A DNA stretch of 64,000 nucleotides, taken from contig CM020618.1 of the NCBI GenBank assembly GCA_009829735.1, positions 17,655,346-17,719,345 on the forward strand. The letters are read 5' to 3'. The notes beneath the pieces are model-generated. The model searched no databases. It was not told the DNA's origin and was given only the letters and a program-made list of their open reading frames with translations. Source of the DNA: Pyropia yezoensis (lineage: Eukaryota > Rhodophyta > Bangiophyceae > Bangiales > Bangiaceae). Shown piece after piece: positions 30,776 to 40,854 of this stretch (its first letter is position 1; each line of letters begins with the position of its first letter). A program made the translations under genes and the position numbers.

Positions 30776-33022
30776 ATGCGCTGGATGGAGAGCCCCCCAC
30801 CCGCCACTCCCGGGGCGGTCGTCGCCCCAAGCTCCTGTCACAGGAGTGATTCGTGCTGCCGCGGTCGCCGGACGGCATCGCCCGGCCTGCGCCGGTCGCC
30901 CCGCCGCAACCTGCTTTGGTGGGTCGTCGCCGCGAGCGTGGCGGCTGCGGTGCGGGGACCCGCTCCGTGGGGTGCCACCGTCGTTGCCGTGGAGCGACCC
31001 AGCGACCGGCAGCCGGTGGCGCCCTTTCCGCCGGCGACCGCGGCGGGCACCACCGGCGGCGCCGCCGTCGCCGCCGGCCCCGCGCCGCTGGGGCGCCTCC
31101 ACACCCTCCCCTCCCTTGTGTGCGACGTGGACGCGCCCGCCTCGCGGGGCGGGGGGCGGGGCTTTTGGTTCACATCCCCCTCGGAATACGACCGGGGGGG
31201 GGCACGGGTGTGGGTGCCACGCGGCAATGGCACCTGTGACGCGCCGTTTACGGACACGTCGATGATGGAGCTGGAGGGCATATCGACCGGGTCTTCCTCC
31301 CCTGGAGGCGCCTGTGTTACGAAGCGGAATCGTCGTTCGGGGTCGTACCGTTCCGATGATCTGCGCCCAAAGGGAGCCCGCTGGGCTTCTGTGCGGGACA
31401 CCCAGCTGCCCCTGTCTGCAGACCATGGAGCGATGTTGTTTGAGCGGGAAGCGGTTCGAATTTTGACGCTGATGCGAAACAGCTTTCACGGCGGGGTGGC
31501 TAGGCGTACGGGCGTTTTTGACGTGCTTGCTGTGTCCAGGGTGACGCTGGGCGTGTGCATCGCGTCCAGGAGCTGTGATAGGGCGGCGGCTGCGTTGGAC
31601 ATTGCAAGCGGTCGTTTTTTTTCTGGGAGCGGCAACGCCGACAACATCAGCTCCAGGTATTCGCTTGTGACGTACCGCGATGCCCCCCCATGGCCGCCGA
31701 TCATGACACCCGGGCCGAGAATGCCGGGCAGCGCCCCGCCCACGGTGGTGCATGTAGATGCCCCGTCTGAACCGGTCGAGCAGCCACCTGTATTGGTGTC
31801 GGATACGGACGAGGGGCTCCTCTCCTTGGGGCGGTCCGTCCTGGCCGACCCGTCCCGCCTGTCGCTGTCCCCCGCGTGGCACGACTACCTGAGGGCGACT
31901 GTAGTACAGCGGCTGGTCTGGGGCAACAACGCCCTGCCCCGGGGCCTAGAGGAGTCCACCCGGTGGAGCCTGCAGTCAGGGGAGACGTTTGAAGACGGCA
32001 TTGCGTCGACGGCGCCCACCCCCTGGCTCGGCGCCATTGCGTTCGTGCTGTGTGGGCGGCCGGCCGGCTCCTTTTTGCCGAACGCCCCGCGACTGTGCGG
32101 GGGCTTGCTGGCGGCGACCCCGCCCCCCTTGCCGACGCCGACAGCCACGGCCTCCACCGTTGATGGGCGGGCTCTCCCGGTGACACCAGAGACGGTGAAA
32201 CCTCTGTCGAGTCGCTCGGTTGATTGGACCTTGGAGAGCCGTGAGCGGGATTCTCTCCCGGTGGAGGGTACACCCAACCTCAACTTGACCCTCCGTGGGC
32301 CATACGCGCTGCCGTGCTGGCAAGCAGGGGTGGGCACGCGGGAGGTCAATCCCGACAGCCCCGATGAGGTAGGCCTCGCCGAGCGACTGGGCGCCATTAC
32401 CTACCGCTTTGACGCCCCGCTTAGCGAGGTCTCCCCCTTCCCGTACGGATCCTATGCGTCAGAGGCCGATGCGCTGGTGCTGGCACTCAGCGAGACTTAC
32501 GACCGGGCGCTGTTTGGGGTGGACCCCCCAGAGGTCCCCTCATCGGATGCAGAGGTGGTTTTGGCGGTCATTGTGGTCCTGCCCGAGCTCGTTGCGCTCG
32601 TTGTGCTACTCATTAGCACCCGCACGTGGCGGGTGCGTGACCTTTGGGTGCTGCTCTTCGTCTTCCTCTCGGGACTGGTGTCTATGGCCGGAATATTCGC
32701 CCTGGCCGTGCGGGAGAGTGTGGGCGACGCGTGGCGCGCGGCAGCGGTGCGGCGGGAGTTGGACGTGCCGCACTCAACCGTCCGCAACGGCGATGTGGTC
32801 GTCCGCATCGAGCGGCTGCTGGTGGTGGTCCGCACGGGCTACCGGGCGGGGCCGCTGTGGGCAATGGCTTGGGGAATGGCCGGCACCTACGTGGCAGTTT
32901 CAATGGGGGTGGCGGCGGCGGTGTGGGGGTTGCGGCGGTTGTCCGCGCGCCGGGCGGTCGATGGCGGCCGCAAGGCCGTGCCGACGGAAGCTCCTCCGCC
33001 AGATGGGGCCCACACAGAGTGA
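30776..33022 (+). CDS. Large membrane protein of unknown function with extracytoplasmic domain
   Basis: This 748-residue single-exon protein is not recognised. After a basic N-terminus comes a signal-anchor-like helix (NLLWWVVAASVAAAV), then an extracytoplasmic region of about 500 residues with scattered Cys (for example CDVDAP, CDAPFTD, CIASRSCDR, CGRPAG). Three C-terminal membrane segments follow: EVVLAVIVVLPELVALVVLL, DLWVLLFVFLSGLVSMAGIF and a final one near MAWGMAGTYVAVSMGVAAAVWG. The C-terminus is hydrophilic. Base composition is less extreme and the sequence less repetitive than its neighbours, so the ORF is very likely real. Start MRWMESP at 30776 is the last good ATG before the anchor; 30785 is an alternative. 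The layout resembles a receptor or adhesion-type protein, but no family is visible. Confidence 0.65.
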   Translation: MRWMESPPPATPGAVVAPSSCHRSDSCCRGRRTASPGLRRSPRRNLLWWVVAASVAAAVRGPAPWGATVVAVERPSDRQPVAPFPPATAAGTTGGAAVAAGPAPLGRLHTLPSLVCDVDAPASRGGGRGFWFTSPSEYDRGGARVWVPRGNGTCDAPFTDTSMMELEGISTGSSSPGGACVTKRNRRSGSYRSDDLRPKGARWASVRDTQLPLSADHGAMLFEREAVRILTLMRNSFHGGVARRTGVFDVLAVSRVTLGVCIASRSCDRAAAALDIASGRFFSGSGNADNISSRYSLVTYRDAPPWPPIMTPGPRMPGSAPPTVVHVDAPSEPVEQPPVLVSDTDEGLLSLGRSVLADPSRLSLSPAWHDYLRATVVQRLVWGNNALPRGLEESTRWSLQSGETFEDGIASTAPTPWLGAIAFVLCGRPAGSFLPNAPRLCGGLLAATPPPLPTPTATASTVDGRALPVTPETVKPLSSRSVDWTLESRERDSLPVEGTPNLNLTLRGPYALPCWQAGVGTREVNPDSPDEVGLAERLGAITYRFDAPLSEVSPFPYGSYASEADALVLALSETYDRALFGVDPPEVPSSDAEVVLAVIVVLPELVALVVLLISTRTWRVRDLWVLLFVFLSGLVSMAGIFALAVRESVGDAWRAAAVRRELDVPHSTVRNGDVVVRIERLLVVVRTGYRAGPLWAMAWGMAGTYVAVSMGVAAAVWGLRRLSARRAVDGGRKAVPTEAPPPDGAHTE

Positions 33023-33271
33023 CACGACGAGGAGGGGAGGGGGCGGTGTCGAGTGTGGCGTTCGTACTGTGGGCGGGAAGGCGGAAGCTTGGGACACCGC
33101 TTCTCCTCGATTGCTCCGGTGCGGGTACACCCATGGCGGCGACGGCACGTCCGTCAAGAGCACTGCTCGTGGCGCCCGCCGGCGCCCCCTTCACCTGCCC
33201 GCGCCTGCCTTCATGTCAGCAGCGGCAGGTGCCGCCAGAGCAGTGCCTGCTACAATAAAAAAAATCGAGAT

Positions 33272-34546
33272 ATCCGTCTGACACCAGTTTTTCACAAGTG
33301 ACACCAGTTTTTCACAACTTCCGCTTACATAGAAAACCCACAGTGTTCACATACGAGAACCCCTTCCGAACGGCCACACAAGTCGGCGGCAGCCGCAAGG
33401 TAACTCGTACTAAAATATGATCCAGTGCGAGGGGGTGTACGTGAGTCGCACCGTTGGGTGCGCCAGCTCACAGGCTCTTCAACGATATAAAGAAAAAAAA
33501 AATGGGAGCACAGGTGCGCGACTGAAGCCTCACGGGCGTAAAAGAGAGCTCTCTCGCAGAGGTCAAATTGGTTCTAATTACCGCCCCAGAACGCTCATCT
33601 GACTGACTGTTGGCCCGAACCCGACTGCTTGGCAGCGCATTCGCGCGTCCCGCTCGCCCCACGTGTGCCCAGCTGCCCTCTTCCTCCTCCTATCCGGGTT
33701 TGAGCACCTTGGCAGAGTCACCAGAAGAGCAGAACACGTCTGTGAGCATGTCCCGGCCTATCAGTACCTCTCTCTTTGCTGCAGTGGGCTGACGGTGGCG
33801 CAAGCGCCTCTTCCCGCGTGCCCTCACCCACCCCACCTTCCCCCCTTAACCCTCCCCGGCTGTTCTCGATAGGGTGTTGGCGGGAGCCAGCAGGCGCGCC
33901 CCACACCGCTGCACAACAATAGTCTGCCCCACGCTTTACCCAGCACGTCCACCCCCCCTCACGGACGCGTCGCAGTCAGCGAGGGGCGAGGGAGGAGCTA
34001 TCATCAGGCTCATTCAAGTGCGGAAAGAGCATCTGCTCCCGCGTTCTTTCAGACGCAAAGCGCTACCCGTGGAGCAGGCGAGCATCTCTACCAGCCGCAA
34101 GTACCAGCGAGCTCTGTCGTTGTTGGGGGGCGGGGGGGGGGACGTAACCACCCCGGAGGAGGCGGGGATGCACTTTGGAGCTCACGGGCTGTGATGCCGA
34201 ACGTCACGATCGCGAAAGGGCCATGCTGCTTCAGCTCTCATTGGTCGACGGACGTGAACAGATGCTCCATGACGACAAATACAATCAAATTTTTTCTGCT
34301 GTATCTCTGTAAGAAGTGCCCCAGATGGCTGCCCTGATATGTAAACGAGAGTTGTGAAAAACTGGTGTACCCCCCCCAAACGAGGGTGCATTTTTTCCTC
34401 AGCAATCAGGCATTGCCCGCAGAAACAGACAAGCCGGTCGGACTCCTGAGCTGCTGCCGAGTCCGCTAATATATTTTTAGAGAAAAACGCAGCCTGGGAA
34501 CCTTCTCTCATATGCGAGTTGTGAAAAACTGGTGTCAGACGGATAC
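33272..34546. mobile_element. Inverted-repeat element A of the 33-36 kb cluster
   Basis: atccgtctgacaccagtttt, continuing tcacaa, at 33272-33297 is answered by its reverse complement at about 34518-34544: 26 bp, exact. The inner part (acaccagtttttcacaac) is duplicated at the left end, at 33300-33317. A further inverted copy sits inside at 34351-34368. Repeated short end motifs are typical of DNA-transposon termini that bind transposase. The 1.27-kb interior has no convincing ORF, so the element is nonautonomous. ATAT-like bases flank both ends and could be a short target duplication. Confidence 0.65.
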
Positions 34547-34570
34547 ATATCTATGCCCAGGCATAGATAT
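34547..34570. repeat. Perfect 10-bp-arm hairpin next to element A
   Basis: atatctatgc and gcatagatat flank loop ccag. A second imperfect hairpin (cacgatgggg to ccccgatcgtg) follows at 34571-34598. Both lie in the short gap between two inverted-repeat elements. Confidence 0.65.
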
Positions 34571-34639
34571 CACGATGGGGTATGGGACCCCGATCGTGGA
34601 CGACCTGGGACCCCACCTAGACGACGATCGGGAGTCCCA

Positions 34640-34735
34640 AGCGCCCACATGTGCACACTGCCAAAACAACGGCCGACAAAGGCTTGCGGGGTCTGCCAAG
34701 CAACGAGAAAGCAAGTTTTTCTTTGAGACGGGTTA
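34640..34735 (-). repeat. Dispersed repeat, copy 1
   Basis: Read on minus, this block (ccgtctcaaagaaaaacttg and onward through cttggcagaccccgcaagcc) matches 39975-40070 on plus at most positions over about 95 bp. Both copies translate to a similar fragment (R-L-K-x-x-L-A-F-x-L-x-G-R-P-R-x-P-L-S), so the repeat may be a decayed piece of a coding mobile element. Confidence 0.65.
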
Positions 34736-34744
34736 GCGCCGCGA

Positions 34745-36043
34745 AGGCTTGGGTGTCACGCCCCGCTCGTGATGTTGCGTCACGTATTTTGCGTGATCTC
34801 ATCCGTGATTTAGCATGTGATCGCACGTCGCGCCCCGGCCGCAAAGGGCGTGATTGGGGGCGTGATCTGACAGGAAGTTGAATAGGCACACAGTACAGCA
34901 AATAATTGAGCGCCCACGAGTGCGCACCGCAGCCGCCAGCCTCTGTGGTCTCCCCAGCGGCCGCGTCGGCCGCGAAGCGAAGCGGAGGGCGGCAGCGCCA
35001 ACACAGGTGGCGCCGCCAACGCCGCTGCCGCCGACGCTGACCCCGCCACCGTCAGCACACACAGGAAAAGAACGGAAACTGGGCCACGTCTCGGCCTCCT
35101 ATTTTTCCGTCCCTGACCCTTCCGCTGGCATTCCTCCGCTGGCCGACGTAGCAGCACCCTCGACTACTCTCACAGAGACGGCCACGAACGCCACTCCGGT
35201 GCCACATGTGGCACTTGCATTGGCCTTTCTAGCGCGGAAGAAGGGGAAAGGGGGGGGGGGGGGTTGAGAGTCTCAGGTGCGCAGGGGGGAGTGCCATACT
35301 GGTGGTGCCACTTGGGGAGGGATCAGAGAGGGGGGCTACCCCACCTCCTCACGCGGGTTCCCGGCATTGCCTCTACTCCCCGCGCCAATCAATGGCTGCT
35401 CACGCAGTTCGGTGAGCGCCAGAGAGCAGCGGAGATTCCCGTGAGGGGGTGAGTATGTAGGCCCCTTCGCGTAGGCCTCGTGGTCGCTATGGCGCTGGTA
35501 AGCGCTTGGGAAGTCCCGCCTTGCCACTATCCCCGCCGCAGCGTGCACAGCGCCCGCTCATCTAGCCCCGCTTCTGCTGAAGCTAACACTACTACTGACT
35601 CCAACAGCTTTGGCTGCCATCGCTTCCACCCGCGCTGACCGTCACCGCTGCCGCGACCACCGGCCCCACATAGCCTATGGACGGCTGCGTCTCGTCGGGG
35701 AGGGACTGCCTGAGGTGGCGTAAGCCACAGCGGGCCTCCGCAGCCCGCTGAAGTTTACTGGCAGCGTTGCGGTTTTGCCTCCCTGATGACCTACGACGAG
35801 GAGAGAAGGACATTGGCAGAGGTGGGGAGGAGGGCATTGGTGGGAGTCGGGTGAGGCTGCGAGTGATCTTGCTGAGGTACGGCATTGCAATCGCAGTGTA
35901 CTAGGGACACTGTTGAAAAATAATAAGTAGGTAGGCTACTTTACACGTGACACGCGGACAAAAGGGCGTGATTACGACGTAATCGGCCGTGATCGGCCGT
36001 GATCGCAGGTCACGCCCGGTTTTGGGGGCGTGATACCCAAGCC
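34745..36043. mobile_element. Inverted-repeat element B with subterminal CGTGAT repeats
   Basis: aggcttgggtgtcacgcccc at 34745-34764 is answered by ggggcgtgatacccaagcct at about 36024-36043: 20-bp ends with one mismatch. Next to each end, within about 120 bp, the hexamer CGTGAT or its complement recurs several times (left: cgtgatg, cgtgatctc, cgtgattta, gggcgtgattggg; right: gggcgtgattacg, gccgtgatcggccgtgatcg). Short reiterated subterminal motifs are typical of hAT- and CACTA-type transposons. The 1.3-kb interior carries no recognisable transposase. Confidence 0.65.
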
Positions 36044-36055
36044 TATACATATATA

Positions 36056-36502
36056 TTGCAGTTTTCCGAATTTTGTCCCATGTGGACAAGAGCAAGAGCA
36101 AGTGTACAAGTGCAAGGGCCAATCGCATGCTCGCAGCAGAGGGCTTACCAATGGCGTGCTGCAACACGTCTGTCGGAAGAACCTGATGATTGGCTATGGC
36201 CACAGCTGCTCTCGCAACGAACGCTGGTTGGTCGAAACACTCTTGTTTTTTCATTCTCGCCGGTTGGCCCTTTATCTCAGGTCATCTCTGTCAAGAACAG
36301 CCCGAAGCGCTCAGCCGGTGCTTGTTCTGCCCTCGAAGTGGTCAGAAATCCCGAGAGAACCCCCGATCACACTGTTCGTACAACAACGGACCCTCATGCA
36401 GAGCAGTCATTGGCCAGAGAGGCAGCATCTGAGTCATATCATTGGTCGAACACAGTTTGTTCTTGCTCTTGTCCACATGGGACAAAATTGGGAGAACTGC
36501 AA
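36056..36502. mobile_element. MITE-like element C with ~45-bp terminal inverted repeats
   Basis: ttgcagttttccgaattttg, continuing through cccatgtggacaagagcaagagcaa, at 36056-36100 is matched by the reverse complement of 36459-36502 with about three mismatches. Total length is about 450 bp, the classic size of a MITE. It begins 12 bp after element B ends. The open frames inside cross the repeats and are not genes. Confidence 0.75.
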
Positions 36503-38938
36503 TACCGTGCATGGTCGTAAAACACGTGTTTGCAGGCCCAAACACGGTTTTTCGGCCTCCGTAAGGAACATGGCTGCAGCCCCACTGCGCGGGCCGACGC
36601 TGCCTCTTGCGCGTGTGCCCCCTTTTTTTCCTGCATCTGGGAGACGACGCGAGCGCCGACACACCCGCAGCGTCGAGCTGTCGCGGGATGGGGGAAGAAG
36701 GGGGGGGGGGGAGGTGGGGTGTGGGGGCGGCCGGCCGGCAAGGTGGGGGGGGCAGAGGTGGGGAGGGTGAGGCGGAGGCGGTCTTGGGCGCCATGGCGGT
36801 GGGGGCAGAGGAGCGGACGGACGTGGGGTGGGCGCGGGGGTAGGATGGGGCGAACCCGTGGCGGCACTGGTCGGCTGTCGAGAGGGGGGTGGGGGGGGGG
36901 GAGGCGGCCGGCATCCCTCCGTGGGCATGTTGCGTCTACATATGTATGTACCACGCGAGGGGAGCGTTGGTCAGCTACGGGGAAGGAGGAAGAGAGACGG
37001 GGAGCGCGCAAGGCGCGCGGAATCGCAACGGTGGCAAGGGCATTGGCGCGGGCAGGCAACGGCGGAAGGGGGGTGGGCGGAGGGGGCGGGGAGTTCGCAG
37101 GGGGTCGTCGCGGACCAGCGGCGGGGGAAGGGGCGCCACAAGGAAAGGGGCGCGGTGATGGCCAAGGGGGGGGTCGGGGAAAACGTTATGTCCCCCCCCC
37201 CCCCCCCCCCCCCCCGCCCCGCTTCCGGCGTACCCGTCCTTCCTACGGGCACGGGTACGTTGCGGAGGGGGCACCGTGTCGAGGGACCCCCGCTGCCGTG
37301 GTCTGTCCCCCCCCACCCCCACCCCACGACCGCCATGGCGGGCGCGTGGGGGGAAGGCAGCGCCCCCGCGACTGTGGCTGCGGCTACACGCGGATTTCAT
37401 GGGCAGTGTCAGGGGCTTGGGGGGGGGGGGCGGGGAGGGGCGGCGGGGGTGGGCAACGCCTTGGAGGCGGGCGCCCACCTCCACAGCGTTGCCCACCCCC
37501 GCGTCTCTCGAAGGGGCGCTACCCGCCCCTCCCCACTGACGCCCGGACGTGGGCGGGGGGGGACGCCCTGCCGTGGGTGGGGAGCGCGGGAGTGTCTGTC
37601 ACGGACTATGGGGTTGAAGTTGGGCTTGGGGGGGAGGGGGGGGGGGGGGGGGGAACGGCCTGTTTGCGCAAGGGGACAATGACGGAAGCATTGTCGGGAG
37701 GGAGCATTGCGTGCGGGTCGTAAGTAGAAACCGTGGGGGGGGGGGGACGGGGTGGGAGGCTGGGCTGGCCCCCCCCCCCAAAACGTGCCAGTCAGTGGGA
37801 CTGGATGGAGGGAATGGCCGTGGGCGGGACGAGACACAGTGGGTGCGGTGGTCGGGGGATGGGGAATGGGCGGGAAAGGGGGGGGGGGGGTTGGAGGTGG
37901 ACGGGGCTGGAGGTAGGCAGCGGACGGTGAACGGACACCGTGGAGGGAGAGAGAGGGCCTGTGTGAGGCGGGCTGCGGGGGGCTTGCTGGGGGGGGTCGG
38001 TGGGAAAGAGCGGGCGGGCGGGCGGGGGGGGGGCGAGATCATGTCGACGTCGACACGGCCGGGGGCGGGTGGCGGCGGCCGGTCCGCCGACCTGCCACAG
38101 CGGACCTGCCGACCCCCGGCCGCGAGGTCCGCGGCAGCAGGCCGGTGTGCGGCTGCTTGGACGGGCGTGGAGGATCACGCCCACACCTCTACCGTGAAGG
38201 GGGGGGGGAGGGGGTGGGGGGTGGGGGGTGGGGTGGGAACGTGGCCGACCTACCCCGACCCGATGGCGCTGCGCGTCTGGGCCGACGCCAGGACGGCCCT
38301 CCCGCCATAGGCTGGGCGGCACTGCGCCCTGGCGCAACGACTTTGGCACAACAAGAGGGAAACCGAGGGGGGAGGGGGGGGGTGTCAAGGGGGGGGGGGG
38401 TGCGATAGGGGCGGCGAGAGGGAGGGGCCGTGCCCGTCTGCCCGTGCGCTGCGTCGTTGACGGGGCGCGCCACGGGGGCAGGACGGCCGGCCGGCCGACC
38501 GGCTGGCGGGCGGGCGGGCGGGCGGGCGGGCGGGCGGGCCGACGGGGGGTGGCCGCCGATCGTCGGCCAACGCCTGGCGACGCGCCGCCGCCCTCCCCCC
38601 CCCCCCCCCCCCCCAATGGCGGGGGGCGGCCGGGGGGGGGGGGGGGGGGGTGGTCACGGCACCCTGCTCCCCGTTACGCCACCGCGACACGGTGGAGGGG
38701 GAACGGGCACTTGGCGGGTGGTGGAGGGCCAGCGCACTCCCGCCCCACCCCGCCACGGCGGCTGGCGTGTTGGACTGGGGAGGTGAATGGGCGGGGGGGG
38801 GGGGGGGTGTGGAGGGGATGGGTGGACGGGAAGCGGAGAGGTGGAGGGGGAGGGGGGTCGGTGGCTGTGCCCGGTGGGAGACCTTGTCACGGTGCCACTG
38901 GCGGCCGGCTGCTTGGCCGTGGCGCAGCGCGACCCCGC

Positions 38939-38969
<31 letters not shown>

Positions 38970-39209
38970 GGCGGCGCAGCGGCGTCCGGGGTCGTAGGTG
39001 TCGGCGGCGGCGGCCCGCCGGCCGCGACAGACTACAAGAGCGCCCGCCGGGGAGCGGGCAGTCGGGCCGCCTTTGCTCCTCATCCCGCACGCACCCACCC
39101 GCCCACGCACCCACACCCAAGCCACCCGCTCACCCTCCACGCGCCTCACCCCCCCCCCCCCGCCCCCAAACCGCTCGGCTCACCCCCCCTCCCCCTCCCT
39201 CTCTTCATC
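36503..39209. other. Long gene-free, G-rich low-complexity interval
   Basis: 36560-39000 consists of G-rich stretches on plus with many G and C runs (37196-37215 and 38599-38616 among them), and a (GGGC)n tract at 38505-38539. Long open frames run on all frames without motifs. 39060-39209 is C/T-rich and forms the leader of the gene at 39210. Confidence 0.5.
38505..38539. repeat. (GGGC)n tetranucleotide microsatellite
   Basis: About nine tandem copies of ggcg/gggc, preceded by a short ccgg-rich patch. Confidence 0.85.
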
Positions 39210-39770
39210 ATGGCCATCCGCTCGATGGTGTCGGTGGCGGTGGTCGCCGTGGCGGCGCTGGCGGTGGTCGCGTCCACCGCCACCGCCACGCCCCTGCCCG
39301 CCGCCGCCGGCCGGCAGGGCCTGCTTGCCGACGCGGGCACCCTGGCGGCGCCGTCGGCCAAGCAGCTCGTCTTTACCATCCCGGGCCTCGGCACCTTTAC
39401 CATCCCCGGCGTGACGGTCACGCCCCCGGCGGCGGCGACGCCCGCGACGCCCCCCACAACCACCTTTACCGCCGGCGCGGGGGGCAATGGCGGCGCCGGC
39501 GGCGCCGGCGGCTTTGTGATTGGCGTTGGCAACGCGGGCAACGGCGCGGCGGGCGGCGCCGGCGGCCTCGGCGGCAGCATCGTGTCGGTGACGCCGCCGG
39601 CGCCCGCGGGCGCCGCCCCCGCGCCCGCCGTGACCACAATCTTCACGGCTGGGGCGGGGGGCGGTGGCGGCGCCGGCGGCAGCGGCGGCTTTGTCATTGG
39701 CACTGGCAACGGTGGCGCCGGCGCGGCCGGCGGTGGCGGCGGGGCGGGTGGCTCCATCGTCTCCGTCTAA
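39210..39770 (+). CDS. Secreted Gly-rich protein with two tandem repeats
   Basis: This 186-residue protein has a clear signal peptide (residues 1-27, MAIRSMVSVAVVAVAALAVV then ASTATATP) and a short mature lead-in. It has an 8-residue doublet (VFTIPGLG, TFTIPGVT) at 54-69. Two copies of a 45-residue Gly-rich unit follow at about 84-128 and 142-186, each built as TxFTAGAGG, GGAGG runs, GGFVIGxGN, a second Gly block and GGSIVSV. A Pro/Ala linker joins them. There is no Cys. It is a plausible structural wall or matrix protein. The unit resembles Gly-rich repeat proteins such as PGRS domains only in composition. The leader is C-rich and the start context is atcatgg. Confidence 0.75.
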   Translation: MAIRSMVSVAVVAVAALAVVASTATATPLPAAAGRQGLLADAGTLAAPSAKQLVFTIPGLGTFTIPGVTVTPPAAATPATPPTTTFTAGAGGNGGAGGAGGFVIGVGNAGNGAAGGAGGLGGSIVSVTPPAPAGAAPAPAVTTIFTAGAGGGGGAGGSGGFVIGTGNGGAGAAGGGGGAGGSIVSV

Positions 39771-40854
39771 ACTTTAAGAGTGGGGGGGCACGGACGGGCT
39801 TGCGGCGGCGGCGGTGGGAGTGGCGGCCGCGGCGGTGACGGCGGCGGCGGCGACGTCGACGATGACGACGACCGCGGGGCCGCGGCGGCGGTGGCAGGGT
39901 GGCAAGTGCTGTAAAACCACGTGAGGTCCCACGCCGCACGGGGCCTGTTTGCGCGCCGCGGTGCCTACTATACCGTCTCAAAAAAAATCTTGCTTTTCCG
40001 TTGTTTGGCAGACCACGAGAGCCGTTGTCGGGTCTACAATATTTTTGCAGTATGGGCGCAGGTTTTTGCAATTTTGTTTTCATTTCGATGGGCGAGTTAC
40101 GTACGGTCCTCCGACGTCTCCAAACTCATGCGGACAGAAGCGCCAAGAGCAGAGCTCTCTGGGCGTGGAAAGTCACCAGTGGGAACGGACCAGAACGCTT
40201 CGATGTCAACAGCGCTCCATGCAAAGACGCAGCTTGGAGCGTTGCCAACGACCGCAAGCCGGGCTGTGAGCGCCGCAGAGCACTTGCGGGATCGCCTCTG
40301 CACGAGCTGTCGCGGTGGAAATCTCCTGTGCACTGCGTTCCCGATGACGAGGATGGTCCCAGTACGTCCCCCCTCTTGCCCGGCGCCGCCTCCCCATCCT
40401 CGTCATTTCCCCGACTGGCTCCCGCGCGGCCGCTTACCCGCCCGCCATGGAGGTCATGCCCAGGACGGGAAGGTCCAGCCTCTGTGCTCCGCCGTCCTGT
40501 GGAGGCCGCACGTTGCCGAGCTGGGGAGGGGAAGGCGGGGGACGGGGGAGGGTGGGGGGGGGGTGCGGAACCGCCAAGGTGGAGAGCTGCGGAGGGCAGC
40601 GGCGGCGGCACGCCACACGTTGACACGGGTGTCCCTGTCTGCTGGAGGCGGGCGTCCCTGCGGGCGGGGGGCGGATGCCCGCGCGGTGACCCGGCGCCCT
40701 CCCCAATTGCCCGCGGGCAGCCGCTGGGCCGGTGAAGGACCACCCTCTGCCAACGTTACCCGCCCCCCCCACGCGGCCACGGCGGCGGTCGTCACCAACC
40801 GCTTTCTCTGACAGGGCGGCGGCCGAATAACGTCAAGCGCCTCCGGAGGATGCC
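39771..40854. other. Intergenic region with a dispersed repeat
   Basis: After a G-rich 3' flank, 39910-40330 is AT-richer and contains the second copy of a dispersed repeat (39975-40070). 40330-40854 is GC-rich shadow sequence. Confidence 0.45.
39975..40070 (+). repeat. Dispersed repeat, copy 2
   Basis: It begins ccgtctcaaaaaaaatcttg and includes gtttggcagaccacgagagc. It aligns with the reverse complement of 34640-34735 next to inverted-repeat element B. Similarity weakens on both sides. Confidence 0.65.
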
